Assembly (NCBI GenBank): GCA_031419455.1
Contig: JANOKS010000068.1
Location: 1 to 20,285 of the forward strand
Reading direction: 5' to 3'
Length of the DNA stretch: 20,285 bases
Origin: UBA7672 sp031419455
GTDB lineage: Bacteria; Pseudomonadota; Alphaproteobacteria; Caulobacterales; Hyphomonadaceae
Numbering within the stretch: position 1 is the first letter of the stretch; each line of letters opens with the position of its first letter. The notes beneath the pieces were generated by a model, which worked only from the letters and a program-made list of their open reading frames with translations, had not been told where the DNA came from and did no database searches. Made by a program: the position numbers and the translations under genes. Positions 4,653 through 13,305 of this stretch are shown here, piece after piece.

Positions 4653-7382
4653 TCAGGCGAGCTTCGTCGCGGCCTTGAGGCGGTAGACCAGTTCGAGCGC
4701 TTCCTTCGGGGTCAGCGTGTCAGGGTCGAGACCCGCAAGCATTCGGTCAGCTTCGGAGGGGACGATGTCTGCGGCTGGCGCCTCCGCGAAGCTCGCGAAG
4801 AGCGGAAGTTCTTCGAGCTTCTTCGCCCCGCCCTCTTTGGCTTCGAGTTTCTTCAGGACGGCTTCGGCGCGCTTCACCGCGGCGCTGGGGAGGCCGGCGA
4901 GCTTGGCGACCTGCACGCCATAAGAGCGGTCGGCGGGACCGGGTTTGACTTCATGCAGGAAGACGAGGTCGCCCTTCCATTCCTGCGCGCGCAGGCTGGC
5001 GTTGGAACAGGCGTCGAGTGTTTCGGCCAGGCCAGTCAGCTCGTGATAGTGCGTGGCGAACAGCGCGCGGCACTTGTTGACGTCGTGCAGATGCTCGACG
5101 GCCGCCCATGCGATGGCGAGGCCATCCCAGGTTGATGTGCCCCGGCCAACTTCGTCGAGAATGACGATGGAGTCCCGTGTTGCCTGGTTGAGGATCGCGG
5201 CGGTCTCGATCATCTCGACCATGAAGGTGGAGCGGCCTCGGCTGAGATCGTCCGAGGCGCCGACGCGGGAGAAGATGCGATCCGCAAGGCCGAGGCGAAG
5301 TTTCCGCGCGGGCACGTAGCAGCCCGCCTGCGCCAGAATGGCAAGCAGCACGTTCTGGCGTAGGAAGGTGGATTTGCCGGCCATGTTGGGGCCGGTGATA
5401 AGGGTGAGGCGTGGGCCTGATGATCCGCGTGCATCGAGGCGGCAGTCGTTTGCGGTGAAGCCCTGCCCTTGTGCGCGCAACGCCGCCTCGACAACGGGAT
5501 GCCGCGCGCCTTCAGCCTCGAAGACCGGGGCGTCAGCGATTTCGGGACGGGTGGCGGAGAGCTCGCTCGCCCATTCGGCGTTGGCGGCGGCGACGTCGAG
5601 ACGCGCGAGCCCGTCGGCGACTTGCGCGAGTTCGGGGCCCAGCGCGTCGGCTTCGCTGACCAGACGGTTGAAGATTTCCATCTCGCGGGCGAGCGCCTCT
5701 CCATCGGCGCGTGAGATTTTCGCTTCAAGCTCGTTGAGCTGCGTCGTCGAGAAGCGCATCGCATTCGCCATTGTCTGGCGATGGATGAAGGTGGCGGCGA
5801 GCGGCGGCTTCATCAGCTGATCGCCGTGCTTGGCGTTCACCTCGATGAAGAAGCCGAGCACGTTGTTGTGCTTGATGCGCAGGCCCGAGATGGCGGTGTC
5901 GGTTGCGTATTGCGCCTCGAGCCGCGCGATAATGGTGCGGGCGTCTTCTTTCAGGGTGCGGGTTTCGTCCAGCGCGGGATCGAAGCCGGGGGCGATGAAG
6001 CCGCCGTCGCGCGTCTGTACGGGGAGATCGCGTGCGAGAGCGGCGGCGACCTGGCCCGCGAAGGCGCCGAGGCGGAGCTTGTCGGCTAATGACAGGGCTG
6101 CGCAGGCGGAGGCGATTTCGGCGGGGGGTGCGTCCTGAGACGATAGATCGGCGCAGATTTCCTCGCCGACGCGGAGACAGGCGGCGAGTGCGGACAGATC
6201 GCGTGGGCCTCCCCTTCTGAGAGAGAGGCGCATGCGGGCGCGTTCGAGATCGCTGGCGCGCTTCAGGGCGTCGCGGGCGAAGTCGCGGCGGTCGGAGGCG
6301 TCGAGAAAGAATGCGACGGCGTCGAGGCGCTGTTCGATCTCTTGCTTGGAGCGCGAAGGACGGCTGAGGCGTTGCGCGAGAAGGCGGGCGCCGGCGGCTG
6401 TGACGGTGCGGTCGATGGCGGCAACGAGGGAGCCCTGTCGCTGCCCACGCGATGAGCGCTCGATTTCGAGGCTGGCGCGGGTGGCGGGGTCGATGGCGAG
6501 GAAGCTGTCGGGGGCGGTGCGGATGGGCGGATCGAGACACGCCTGCCCGCCCGCCTGCGTCACCGCAAGATAGTCGAACAGCAAGCCGGCGGCGATGAGT
6601 TCGGCGCGGGTGAAGGTTCCGAAGCCGTCGAGGGTCGACACGCCATAGGCGTCCTTCACGAGGCGCTCGCCGAGCTTTGCATCGGCGCGGGCGTCGGGGC
6701 GGGGGGTGAGCGTGAGGCCGTGCGTGGCGCGGGCGACGTCCGGGTGGGACATGGCGGCGTCCGCGACCAACACCTCGCGCGGAGCGATGGCGCCAAGCAC
6801 GTCTTCGAGCGAGGCGGGCGCGAGGCTGAAGACTTCGAGCCGGCCGGTCGAGACGTCCGCTAGCGCGAGCGCGGCCTCCCGCCCTCCCCCGGCGAGCCCG
6901 ATGGCGGCGAGGCAGTTGGCCGAGCGGGCCTCAAGGAGCGATTCCTCGGTGATCGTTCCGGGCGTGACGATGCGCACGATCTCGCGGCGAACGACGGCCT
7001 TGGCGCCGCGCTTCTTCGCTTCGGCCGGGTCTTCGACCTGTTCACAGACGGCCACACGATGTCCGGCCTTGATCAGGCGAGACAGATAGCCCTCGGCGGC
7101 GTGATAGGGGACGCCGGCCATCGGGATGGGCTGGCCATTGTGCTGGCCGCGATGGGTCTGGGTGATGCCAAGCGCTCTTCCAGCTAAAATCGCATCCTCG
7201 AAGAACAGTTCGTAGAAATCGCCCATCCGGAAGAACAGCATCGCGTCCGGATGGCGCGCCTTCAATTCGAGATATTGCGCCATGAAAGGCGTTGCGCCTT
7301 CGACAGAAGGAAGCGCGCCGCCGGCTGGGGCGCCACTTTGAGCAACTTCCTGCTCCGGTGGAGAGGGTGCGGACCCTTTCAC
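4653..7382 (-). CDS. mutS: DNA mismatch repair protein MutS
   Basis: MutS recognises mismatches and recruits MutL. With the GTG start at 7382 the protein has 909 residues. The mismatch-binding F-x-E is in RMGDFYELF (Phe56, Glu58); the Walker A GPNMAGKST is at 664-672; Walker B VILDEVGRGTSTWDG is near 740; the ATPase core (STFMVEM, FATHYHEL) is complete. The start is uncertain. The frame is open to a TTG at 7481 with GTG codons at 7463, 7442 and 7382, and the first in-frame ATG lies too far inside the mismatch domain. The 7382 GTG (GGAA just upstream) is preferred because it leaves 122 bases for divergent promoters before the malic enzyme; the TTG would leave 23. About 20 extra N-terminal residues, Pro/Ala/Gly-rich, precede the first conserved segment compared with E. 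coli MutS. Confidence 0.95.
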   Translation of the reverse strand: MKGSAPSPPEQEVAQSGAPAGGALPSVEGATPFMAQYLELKARHPDAMLFFRMGDFYELFFEDAILAGRALGITQTHRGQHNGQPIPMAGVPYHAAEGYLSRLIKAGHRVAVCEQVEDPAEAKKRGAKAVVRREIVRIVTPGTITEESLLEARSANCLAAIGLAGGGREAALALADVSTGRLEVFSLAPASLEDVLGAIAPREVLVADAAMSHPDVARATHGLTLTPRPDARADAKLGERLVKDAYGVSTLDGFGTFTRAELIAAGLLFDYLAVTQAGGQACLDPPIRTAPDSFLAIDPATRASLEIERSSRGQRQGSLVAAIDRTVTAAGARLLAQRLSRPSRSKQEIEQRLDAVAFFLDASDRRDFARDALKRASDLERARMRLSLRRGGPRDLSALAACLRVGEEICADLSSQDAPPAEIASACAALSLADKLRLGAFAGQVAAALARDLPVQTRDGGFIAPGFDPALDETRTLKEDARTIIARLEAQYATDTAISGLRIKHNNVLGFFIEVNAKHGDQLMKPPLAATFIHRQTMANAMRFSTTQLNELEAKISRADGEALAREMEIFNRLVSEADALGPELAQVADGLARLDVAAANAEWASELSATRPEIADAPVFEAEGARHPVVEAALRAQGQGFTANDCRLDARGSSGPRLTLITGPNMAGKSTFLRQNVLLAILAQAGCYVPARKLRLGLADRIFSRVGASDDLSRGRSTFMVEMIETAAILNQATRDSIVILDEVGRGTSTWDGLAIAWAAVEHLHDVNKCRALFATHYHELTGLAETLDACSNASLRAQEWKGDLVFLHEVKPGPADRSYGVQVAKLAGLPSAAVKRAEAVLKKLEAKEGGAKKLEELPLFASFAEAPAADIVPSEADRMLAGLDPDTLTPKEALELVYRLKAATKLA

Positions 7383-7504
7383 GCTTGATTCCAACCCCTT
7401 TTGCGGCTCAATGCGCGCCTGCCTCGCCGGGCCTCGCGTCACCGGCGCGACCTGCCTAGTCACCCGCGACGCCGCCCTCAAGTCCTAAAGCCGCCAGTCC
7501 ATAC

Positions 7505-9772
7505 ATGACAACCAAACGCCCCAGCTTCACAGACGAGGAAGCCCTCGCCTTTCACCGCTATCCACAGCCGGGGAAGCTGTCGGTAACGCCGACCAAACCG
7601 ATGGCGACGCAGAAGGACCTGTCGCTGGCGTATTCGCCGGGCGTGGCGATTCCCGTGCTGGCGATCGCGGCCAATCCGGAGCTGGCCTACGACTACACCT
7701 CGAAGGGTAACATGGTGGCGGTGATCACCAATGGCACGGCGATCCTCGGGCTGGGCGATCTCGGGCCGATGGCGTCGAAGCCGGTGATGGAGGGCAAGTC
7801 GGTGCTCTTCAAGCGGTTCGCGGACGTCGATTCGATCGACATCGAGGTCGACGAGAAAGACCCGCAGAAATTCATCGACTGCGTGCGCGCCATCGGCGCC
7901 ACCTGGGGCGGGATCAATCTCGAGGACATCAAGGCCCCGGAGTGCTTCATCATCGAGAGCGAGCTGCGCTCGAAGCTCGACATACCGGTGTTCCATGACG
8001 ACCAGCACGGCACGGCGATCATCGCAACCGCCGGGCTGATCAATGCGTGCAAGATCACGGGGCGCCAGCTCTCGGACGTGAAAGTGGTGATCTCGGGCGC
8101 GGGCGCGGCGGGATTGTCTGTGGCCGGGTTGATCCGCCATCTTGGCGTCAAGCGCGACAACATCCTGATGGTGGACCGTTCCGGCGTCATCTACGAGGGC
8201 CGCACAGAGGGCATGGACCAGTTCAAGTCCGCCTTCGCAGTGAAGACGAACAAGCGCACGCTGGCGGAGGCGTTCGAGGGCGCCGACGTGTTCATGGGCC
8301 TGTCGGCCAAGGGGACGGTCAGCAAAGCCATGGTGAAGTCCATGGCCAAGAACCCGATGATCTTCCCGATGGCGAACCCGGACCCGGAAATCACGCCGGA
8401 GGAAATCCGCGAGGTCCGCTCCGACGCGATCATCGCTACAGGCCGATCGGACTATCCGAACCAGATCAACAACGTGCTGGGCTTCCCCTACATCTTCCGC
8501 GGCGCGCTCGACGTGCGGGCGCGGACGATCAACGAAGAGATGAAGGTCGCAGCAGCCCAGGCGCTGGCGCAGCTGGCGCGCGAGGACGTGCCGGATGAGG
8601 TGGCTGCCGCCTATGCCGGCGCGCGGCCGACATTCGGGCCGGACTACATCATCCCCGCCCCGTTCGATCCGCGCCTGATCTGGTATGTGCCGCCACTTGT
8701 TGCACAGGCGGCGATGGATACCGGTGTTGCGCGCAAGCCGATCGCCGACATGCAGGCCTATCGTGATTCACTTGCGCAGCGGCTCGATCCGGCCGCGGCA
8801 TTCCTGCAGCGCGTCTATGGCAAGGTGCGCTCGGAGACCGCCAAGCGGATCGTGTTTGCGGAGGGCGAGGAGCCTGCCGTGATCCGCGCCGCCTGGCAGT
8901 TCAAGACGCAGGAACTCGGCGAGCCCATTCTTGTCGGACGCGACGAGCAGGTGAGCCGCAACATGCAGCTGCTCGGCATTCCGGCCGGCGAGCTGCAGGT
9001 GATGAACGCGCGCGTCTCCGACCAGAAAGAGGTCTATACAGAATTCCTGTACGGGCGCCTGCAACGGCAGGGTTACCTGCACCGCGATGCGCAGCGGATG
9101 ATCAACCAGGACCGCAACGTGTTCGGCGCCACCATGGTCGCGCTTGGCCACGCCGACGGCATGGTGACCGGCGTAACGCGCAATTATGCAACTTCGCTGT
9201 CGGACATTCTTCAGGCCATCGATCCGCGGCAGGACGTGCGCCCGATCGGCCTGTCGATCATCATCGGCAAGTCTGGCCCGATCATGATTGCCGACACAAG
9301 CGTCACCGAAATGCCCGGCGCGCAGGAACTGGCCGAGATCGCAATCTCGGCGGCGAAGGCGGCGCAGAAACTTGGCTTCACGCCGCGCGTCGCTTTCCTC
9401 TCTTATTCCACCTTCGGCAATCCGCCGGGCGAGCGCATGGCGAAAGTGCGCGACGCGGTGGCGCTGCTCGATGCAAAGGGCGATGTCGGTTTCGAGTACG
9501 ATGGCGAGATGGCTGTTGATGTGGCGCTGAACCCGGAAGCGCGCCGGCTCTATCCGTTCTGTCGTCTCACGGGCGCGGCCAACGTTCTGGTGATGCCGGC
9601 GATCCACTCGGCGGCGATCTCCACCAAGATCGCAGCGACGCTCGGCGGCGTGACAGTACTCGGCCCGCTGCTCGTGGGGCTGAAGTCGTCGGTTCAGATC
9701 GCACAGCTCGATGCGACGGCGCAGGACATCGTGAACCTGGCGGCGTTCGCGGCTTACAATCCGAACGGGTGA
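7505..9772 (+). CDS. maeB: Malic enzyme with C-terminal phosphotransacetylase-like domain
   Basis: 755-residue MaeB/DME-type enzyme that decarboxylates malate to pyruvate with NAD or NADP and feeds acetyl-CoA and gluconeogenesis pathways. The malic domain (about 1-430) shows the AYSPGVA segment, the metal-site HDDQHGT near 164-170, and the dinucleotide fold ISGAGAAG near 196-203. A PTA-like domain follows (from about 435, TAKRIVFAEGEEPAVIRAA, to the end). In characterised rhizobial relatives the PTA part is not catalytic but mediates acetyl-CoA control and oligomerisation. The start fits the family N terminus (FTDEEALAFHRYP) though no good ribosome site precedes it. It converges on the AmpG-like gene with a 6-base gap and no visible terminator. 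Cofactor preference (NAD or NADP) cannot be read with confidence. Confidence 0.95.
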   Translation: MTTKRPSFTDEEALAFHRYPQPGKLSVTPTKPMATQKDLSLAYSPGVAIPVLAIAANPELAYDYTSKGNMVAVITNGTAILGLGDLGPMASKPVMEGKSVLFKRFADVDSIDIEVDEKDPQKFIDCVRAIGATWGGINLEDIKAPECFIIESELRSKLDIPVFHDDQHGTAIIATAGLINACKITGRQLSDVKVVISGAGAAGLSVAGLIRHLGVKRDNILMVDRSGVIYEGRTEGMDQFKSAFAVKTNKRTLAEAFEGADVFMGLSAKGTVSKAMVKSMAKNPMIFPMANPDPEITPEEIREVRSDAIIATGRSDYPNQINNVLGFPYIFRGALDVRARTINEEMKVAAAQALAQLAREDVPDEVAAAYAGARPTFGPDYIIPAPFDPRLIWYVPPLVAQAAMDTGVARKPIADMQAYRDSLAQRLDPAAAFLQRVYGKVRSETAKRIVFAEGEEPAVIRAAWQFKTQELGEPILVGRDEQVSRNMQLLGIPAGELQVMNARVSDQKEVYTEFLYGRLQRQGYLHRDAQRMINQDRNVFGATMVALGHADGMVTGVTRNYATSLSDILQAIDPRQDVRPIGLSIIIGKSGPIMIADTSVTEMPGAQELAEIAISAAKAAQKLGFTPRVAFLSYSTFGNPPGERMAKVRDAVALLDAKGDVGFEYDGEMAVDVALNPEARRLYPFCRLTGAANVLVMPAIHSAAISTKIAATLGGVTVLGPLLVGLKSSVQIAQLDATAQDIVNLAAFAAYNPNG

Positions 9773-9778
9773 GCCGCC

Positions 9779-11542
9779 CTACTCCGCCGCCTGCGGAGTT
9801 ACGGTCTCCGACTCGGCCAGCGGCTTCTTCGTCATGGCCTGCCGCGCCCATTCGGCGGCGGACAGCGCGACCGCGATCATGCCGATCCAGACAGTGACGA
9901 TGAAGAAGTCGTGATAGCCGTTGGTCTCGATGAAGACGCCAAGCTCGGCACGGCCAAGCGAGCCAATCAGCATCACCAGTGAGCCGAGCAAGGCATACTG
10001 AACCGCCGCGAATTTCGGATTCACCATGGCGGTGAGGTAGGCGACGAAGGCCACGCTGGCGAATCCTCCCGCGACGTTCTCGACCGCGATTGCAATGATC
10101 AGCCGTGACAGCGCCTGATCGCCGAATCCTGAGAGCGCCGGGCCGAGACCCGTCACCGCAAGGAACGCGTCCATTCCTACCCCGCCCGCAGCCAGATCCG
10201 CGAAGATCAGGTTGGTGAGAGCGGCAATCAGCGCGCCGAACACGAGGCAAGGCAGGCGGCCAATCGCGATCAGGGCGACGCCGCAGATCACCGAGCCCGC
10301 CACCGTCATGAAGACGCCGATGGTCTTCGAGGCGATGGCGACATCGGTGTTGGAATGCCCCAGCGCGCCCTGGCTGATGGCGGGATTGCCGATGAGGCCG
10401 ACCGTCGGATCGCCAAGATAGAAGGGATAGGCGAAGCCGCCCCAGATCAGGTCCACGAAGCGGTACATCAGCACCAGCCCGAGCACGAGGATGACCGCCC
10501 AGCGCAGCCGCTGCACGAGATCCATCAGCGGGTCGAGAATTGTGTGGAAGAGCGTGTCGGCGGCCTTGGTCGCCCACGACCCTGCGGGCGTTATGTGTGT
10601 CGCGGCGACCGGCTTTCGCCGCAGCAGCCACGCGGCGATGAGACCCGGCAGCAGGATCAGCAGTGAGACGATGATCGGCGCCTGGACGCGCGTGAAGATG
10701 GCCGTTGATGGCGGCGGCGTCTGCGTCAGCGAGTCGATGAAGAACACAACGATGATGCCGATCGCAACCGCCCAGCCAGCGGCGACGACGGCGACCGTGG
10801 TCTGCACCGTTTTCGGGGGGAAGGACGCGGCGAAGGATGGCCTTGTGTCGCGGCCGCCCGACTCGGTCGCCGAGTGATCGGGCTCCTGCGCAACCAGCGT
10901 GCCGGTCGCAGAGATGGCCATGCCGACTGCGATGATCAGGTAGACGGTCGACCAGGGAATGTGATCGGCCAGCGTCAGCGCGAACAGGCCGGTGAACAGG
11001 CCGGCAAAGCGGTAGCCCATCTGGTAGACCGCCGACATCAGGTCCCTGTCCTCGTCGGACTCGGCGATCTCGATCCGCCAGGCTTCGAGCACGATGTCGT
11101 GCACGGAGGACGCAATCGCCACGATGACGCTGATGCCGGCGAGGTAAAGCACGCCCTCTGACGGACGCGACAGCGCAAGCAGCGCAAGCAGTCCCGCAAC
11201 GATCAGCTGCATCACCAGCAGCCAGCTGCGGCGTGGCCCGAAACTGCGTAGGAACGGAATGCCGATGCGGGGGAACCATGCCTTCTGGAAACCCGGCGCC
11301 CAGATCAGCTTGAACGAGTAGGCAAGGATGATGAAGTTCAGGATGCCGATCTGGCTCGGCGTGACGCCTTCGGCGGTGAGCCATGCGTTGAGTGTGCCGA
11401 GCACGGCGCCGTAAGGTATCCCTGCCGCAAGCGACAGGAGCAGCATCGCCAGCATCTTCCGGTGGCGCAGCGCCTTCAGCGCGCGAAGCCAGCGCGGGAC
11501 GGGCTTCGGCTTTGCGTTCGCGGTTGAGGCTGCCTCGGTCAT
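9779..11542 (-). CDS. ampG: AmpG-like MFS permease (muropeptide transporter family)
   Basis: 587 residues, with many hydrophobic helices. AmpG imports GlcNAc-anhydroMurNAc-peptides from the periplasm for cell-wall recycling. Similarity to E. coli AmpG is visible in order: LSLAAGIPYGAVLGTLNAWL, QIGILNFIILAYSFKLIWAP, GPRRSWLL, then ASSVHDIVLEAWRIEIAE with the DIV-x-(D/E)AW motif. It is about 100 residues longer than the E. coli protein, with a charged cytoplasmic head and a longer middle loop region (EPDHSATESGGRD), as in other alphaproteobacteria. Its ATG overlaps the stop of the upstream histidine kinase (11539-11542), so it is translationally coupled. No ampC, ampR or amidase gene is in the window, so a role in beta-lactamase induction cannot be inferred. 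Confidence 0.85.
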   Translation of the reverse strand: MTEAASTANAKPKPVPRWLRALKALRHRKMLAMLLLSLAAGIPYGAVLGTLNAWLTAEGVTPSQIGILNFIILAYSFKLIWAPGFQKAWFPRIGIPFLRSFGPRRSWLLVMQLIVAGLLALLALSRPSEGVLYLAGISVIVAIASSVHDIVLEAWRIEIAESDEDRDLMSAVYQMGYRFAGLFTGLFALTLADHIPWSTVYLIIAVGMAISATGTLVAQEPDHSATESGGRDTRPSFAASFPPKTVQTTVAVVAAGWAVAIGIIVVFFIDSLTQTPPPSTAIFTRVQAPIIVSLLILLPGLIAAWLLRRKPVAATHITPAGSWATKAADTLFHTILDPLMDLVQRLRWAVILVLGLVLMYRFVDLIWGGFAYPFYLGDPTVGLIGNPAISQGALGHSNTDVAIASKTIGVFMTVAGSVICGVALIAIGRLPCLVFGALIAALTNLIFADLAAGGVGMDAFLAVTGLGPALSGFGDQALSRLIIAIAVENVAGGFASVAFVAYLTAMVNPKFAAVQYALLGSLVMLIGSLGRAELGVFIETNGYHDFFIVTVWIGMIAVALSAAEWARQAMTKKPLAESETVTPQAAE

Positions 11543-13269
11543 TCTGCAGCCTTGGCACGGACGTGCGCCCAGCGTTCGGCGAGTTCGCGCAGGCGCGGCG
11601 GATCGATGGGCTTGGCGGCGAGCTGCGAGACGCCAGCCTCGCGCGCGCGCATTTCCAGGTCGGGATCGATATCAGCGGTCAGCGCCACGATGGGCGTCTG
11701 CGAGACCGGGCCTTCGAGGCTGCGAATTCGCCGCGTCGCCTCGAGCCCATCCATGACCGGCATGCGGATGTCCATGAACACGACGGAATAGTCCGTTTCG
11801 CCCATTCTTTCCAGCGCCTCGGCGCCGGTTCCCGCAGTGTCGACCCGGAACCCGGCGGCGGTGAGAGCGCTGCGGGCAAGAAGCGCATTCACGGCATTGT
11901 CGTCCGCGATCAGCACCGATCCCGCCTCGCCGGGCTTGCGCCTGGGCGCGGGTTCGGCCAGCGCGGCATCCTGCAGCGACAGGCCGACGCGTTCGAGCAG
12001 CGATGCCGCGCGCAACGGGCGGATCAGGTAGCCCGCGCATCCCATCTGGCGGAACTGTTCGATGCGGCCCCGGTCGCCGGGGCGCAGGACCACCAGTGTT
12101 CGCTTTTCCCGCGCGATCGTTTCGATCTGCGCGGGCGGCAGGGCGGCGTCGAGAATGACAATTTCGGCCGCCTTCCAGTCGTGAACCTGACGCGCCCCCT
12201 CGCGGCCGAGCGCCGAGATGCAGGCAAGCGTGGACGCGGGCGGCAGGTCGAGCGCGACACGCAACGATCGTTGCGACTGCGCGCGCTGGGCTGATCCGGG
12301 CGCCGCCAGCATGGGCAGCTCGACGACGAACATCGCGCCATGGCCATAGGCCGAGCTGAGGCTCACCCTGCCCTTCATCGCCTCCACCAGCCGCGCGACG
12401 ATGGCGAGGCCGAGACCGACGCCGCCATCGCGCCGCGCATCGGCGGCGCTGACCTGGGAGAACGCTTCGAAGAGATGCGCCTTGGCATGGTCCGGGATGC
12501 CCGAGCCGGTATCACGCACGACGAGCGCGAGGCCTTCGCCGCTTGCGGCCGGCCGCGCCTCGATCAGCACGGCGCCCTTGTCGGTGAACTTGATCGCGTT
12601 GCCGGCGAGGTTGAACAGGATCTGCCGCAGCCTGCCTGCATCGCCGATCATGCGCGGCGGAAGATCGGGATGGACGACGCCCGCGATGTCGAGACCGGCG
12701 GCGTGCGCGCGGGGGGCAAGGAGCTCTGCAACATCCTGCACGAGATCACTGGTGTCGAACGGCGCTTCGTCGAGGGGGATGTCCCCTGCCTCCATGCGCG
12801 AATAGTCGAGCACATTGTTGAGCAGGTCGAGCAGGCGCGAGCCCGACTTGCGGATGGCGCCGGCATAGTCCTGTTGCGCAGGCGTCAGCTCGGTCTCCTC
12901 GAGCAACGCGGCCATGCCAAGAATGCCGTTGAGCGGCGTGCGGATTTCGTGGCTGACGGCGGCGGTGAAGCGATGCGCCGCGTCAGGCTCCTCCCGCGTG
13001 TCCGATGTCGCGAGGCGGCGGCCGTCCACCGGCTCCGAGACGCGCCAGCTGCGGCCGGCAGCATCGACGATCTGCGAGGCGATATCGACCGATGGCAGCG
13101 TGAAGGGTGCGAGCATGCCCGGGATGAAGCCCGACAGCGGACTGGCCGCGATCACCTTGCCCGCGGCATCGACGACCAGGGCAGCGCCCGGCCAGCTGCG
13201 CGCGATGGCGGTCAGCGGGTGGGGCGCCGCGTCGTTAGTCGAGACCGGACGTGCTGCAGCAGGCTTCAT
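11539..13269 (-). CDS. Soluble hybrid sensor histidine kinase with C-terminal receiver
   Basis: 576 residues, no membrane segment. Order: a short PAS-like N-terminal region (about 18-90, with AALVVDAAGKVIAAS), dimerisation/phosphoacceptor helix with His107 in SHEIRTPLNG, ATPase domain with N box (LFNLAGNAIKFTDKG), G1 (DTGSGIP) and G2 (GGVGLGLAIVARLVEAM). A degenerate receiver-like stretch spans about 345-435 (VILDAALPP, then GCAGYLIRPL where the usual lysine is arginine). A normal receiver ends the protein, with the phosphoacceptor Asp500 in VVFMDIRMP and Lys553 in AAKPID. No output domain or partner regulator is adjacent, so it presumably passes phosphate to an unlinked phosphotransferase. 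It starts 36 bases after the UbiH-type gene and overlaps ampG by 4 bases. The signal is unknown; coupling to ampG suggests an envelope link. Confidence 0.9.
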   Translation of the reverse strand: MKPAAARPVSTNDAAPHPLTAIARSWPGAALVVDAAGKVIAASPLSGFIPGMLAPFTLPSVDIASQIVDAAGRSWRVSEPVDGRRLATSDTREEPDAAHRFTAAVSHEIRTPLNGILGMAALLEETELTPAQQDYAGAIRKSGSRLLDLLNNVLDYSRMEAGDIPLDEAPFDTSDLVQDVAELLAPRAHAAGLDIAGVVHPDLPPRMIGDAGRLRQILFNLAGNAIKFTDKGAVLIEARPAASGEGLALVVRDTGSGIPDHAKAHLFEAFSQVSAADARRDGGVGLGLAIVARLVEAMKGRVSLSSAYGHGAMFVVELPMLAAPGSAQRAQSQRSLRVALDLPPASTLACISALGREGARQVHDWKAAEIVILDAALPPAQIETIAREKRTLVVLRPGDRGRIEQFRQMGCAGYLIRPLRAASLLERVGLSLQDAALAEPAPRRKPGEAGSVLIADDNAVNALLARSALTAAGFRVDTAGTGAEALERMGETDYSVVFMDIRMPVMDGLEATRRIRSLEGPVSQTPIVALTADIDPDLEMRAREAGVSQLAAKPIDPPRLRELAERWAHVRAKAAE

Positions 13270-13305
13270 CGCGACGACCCTGTGGGCGCCGTGCTGACCA
13301 GACGA

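Noticed and set aside
9567..11558. 663-codon minus-strand open frame
   Set aside because: Out-of-frame shadow of ampG on the same strand; Arg/His/Pro-rich without hydrophobic helices.
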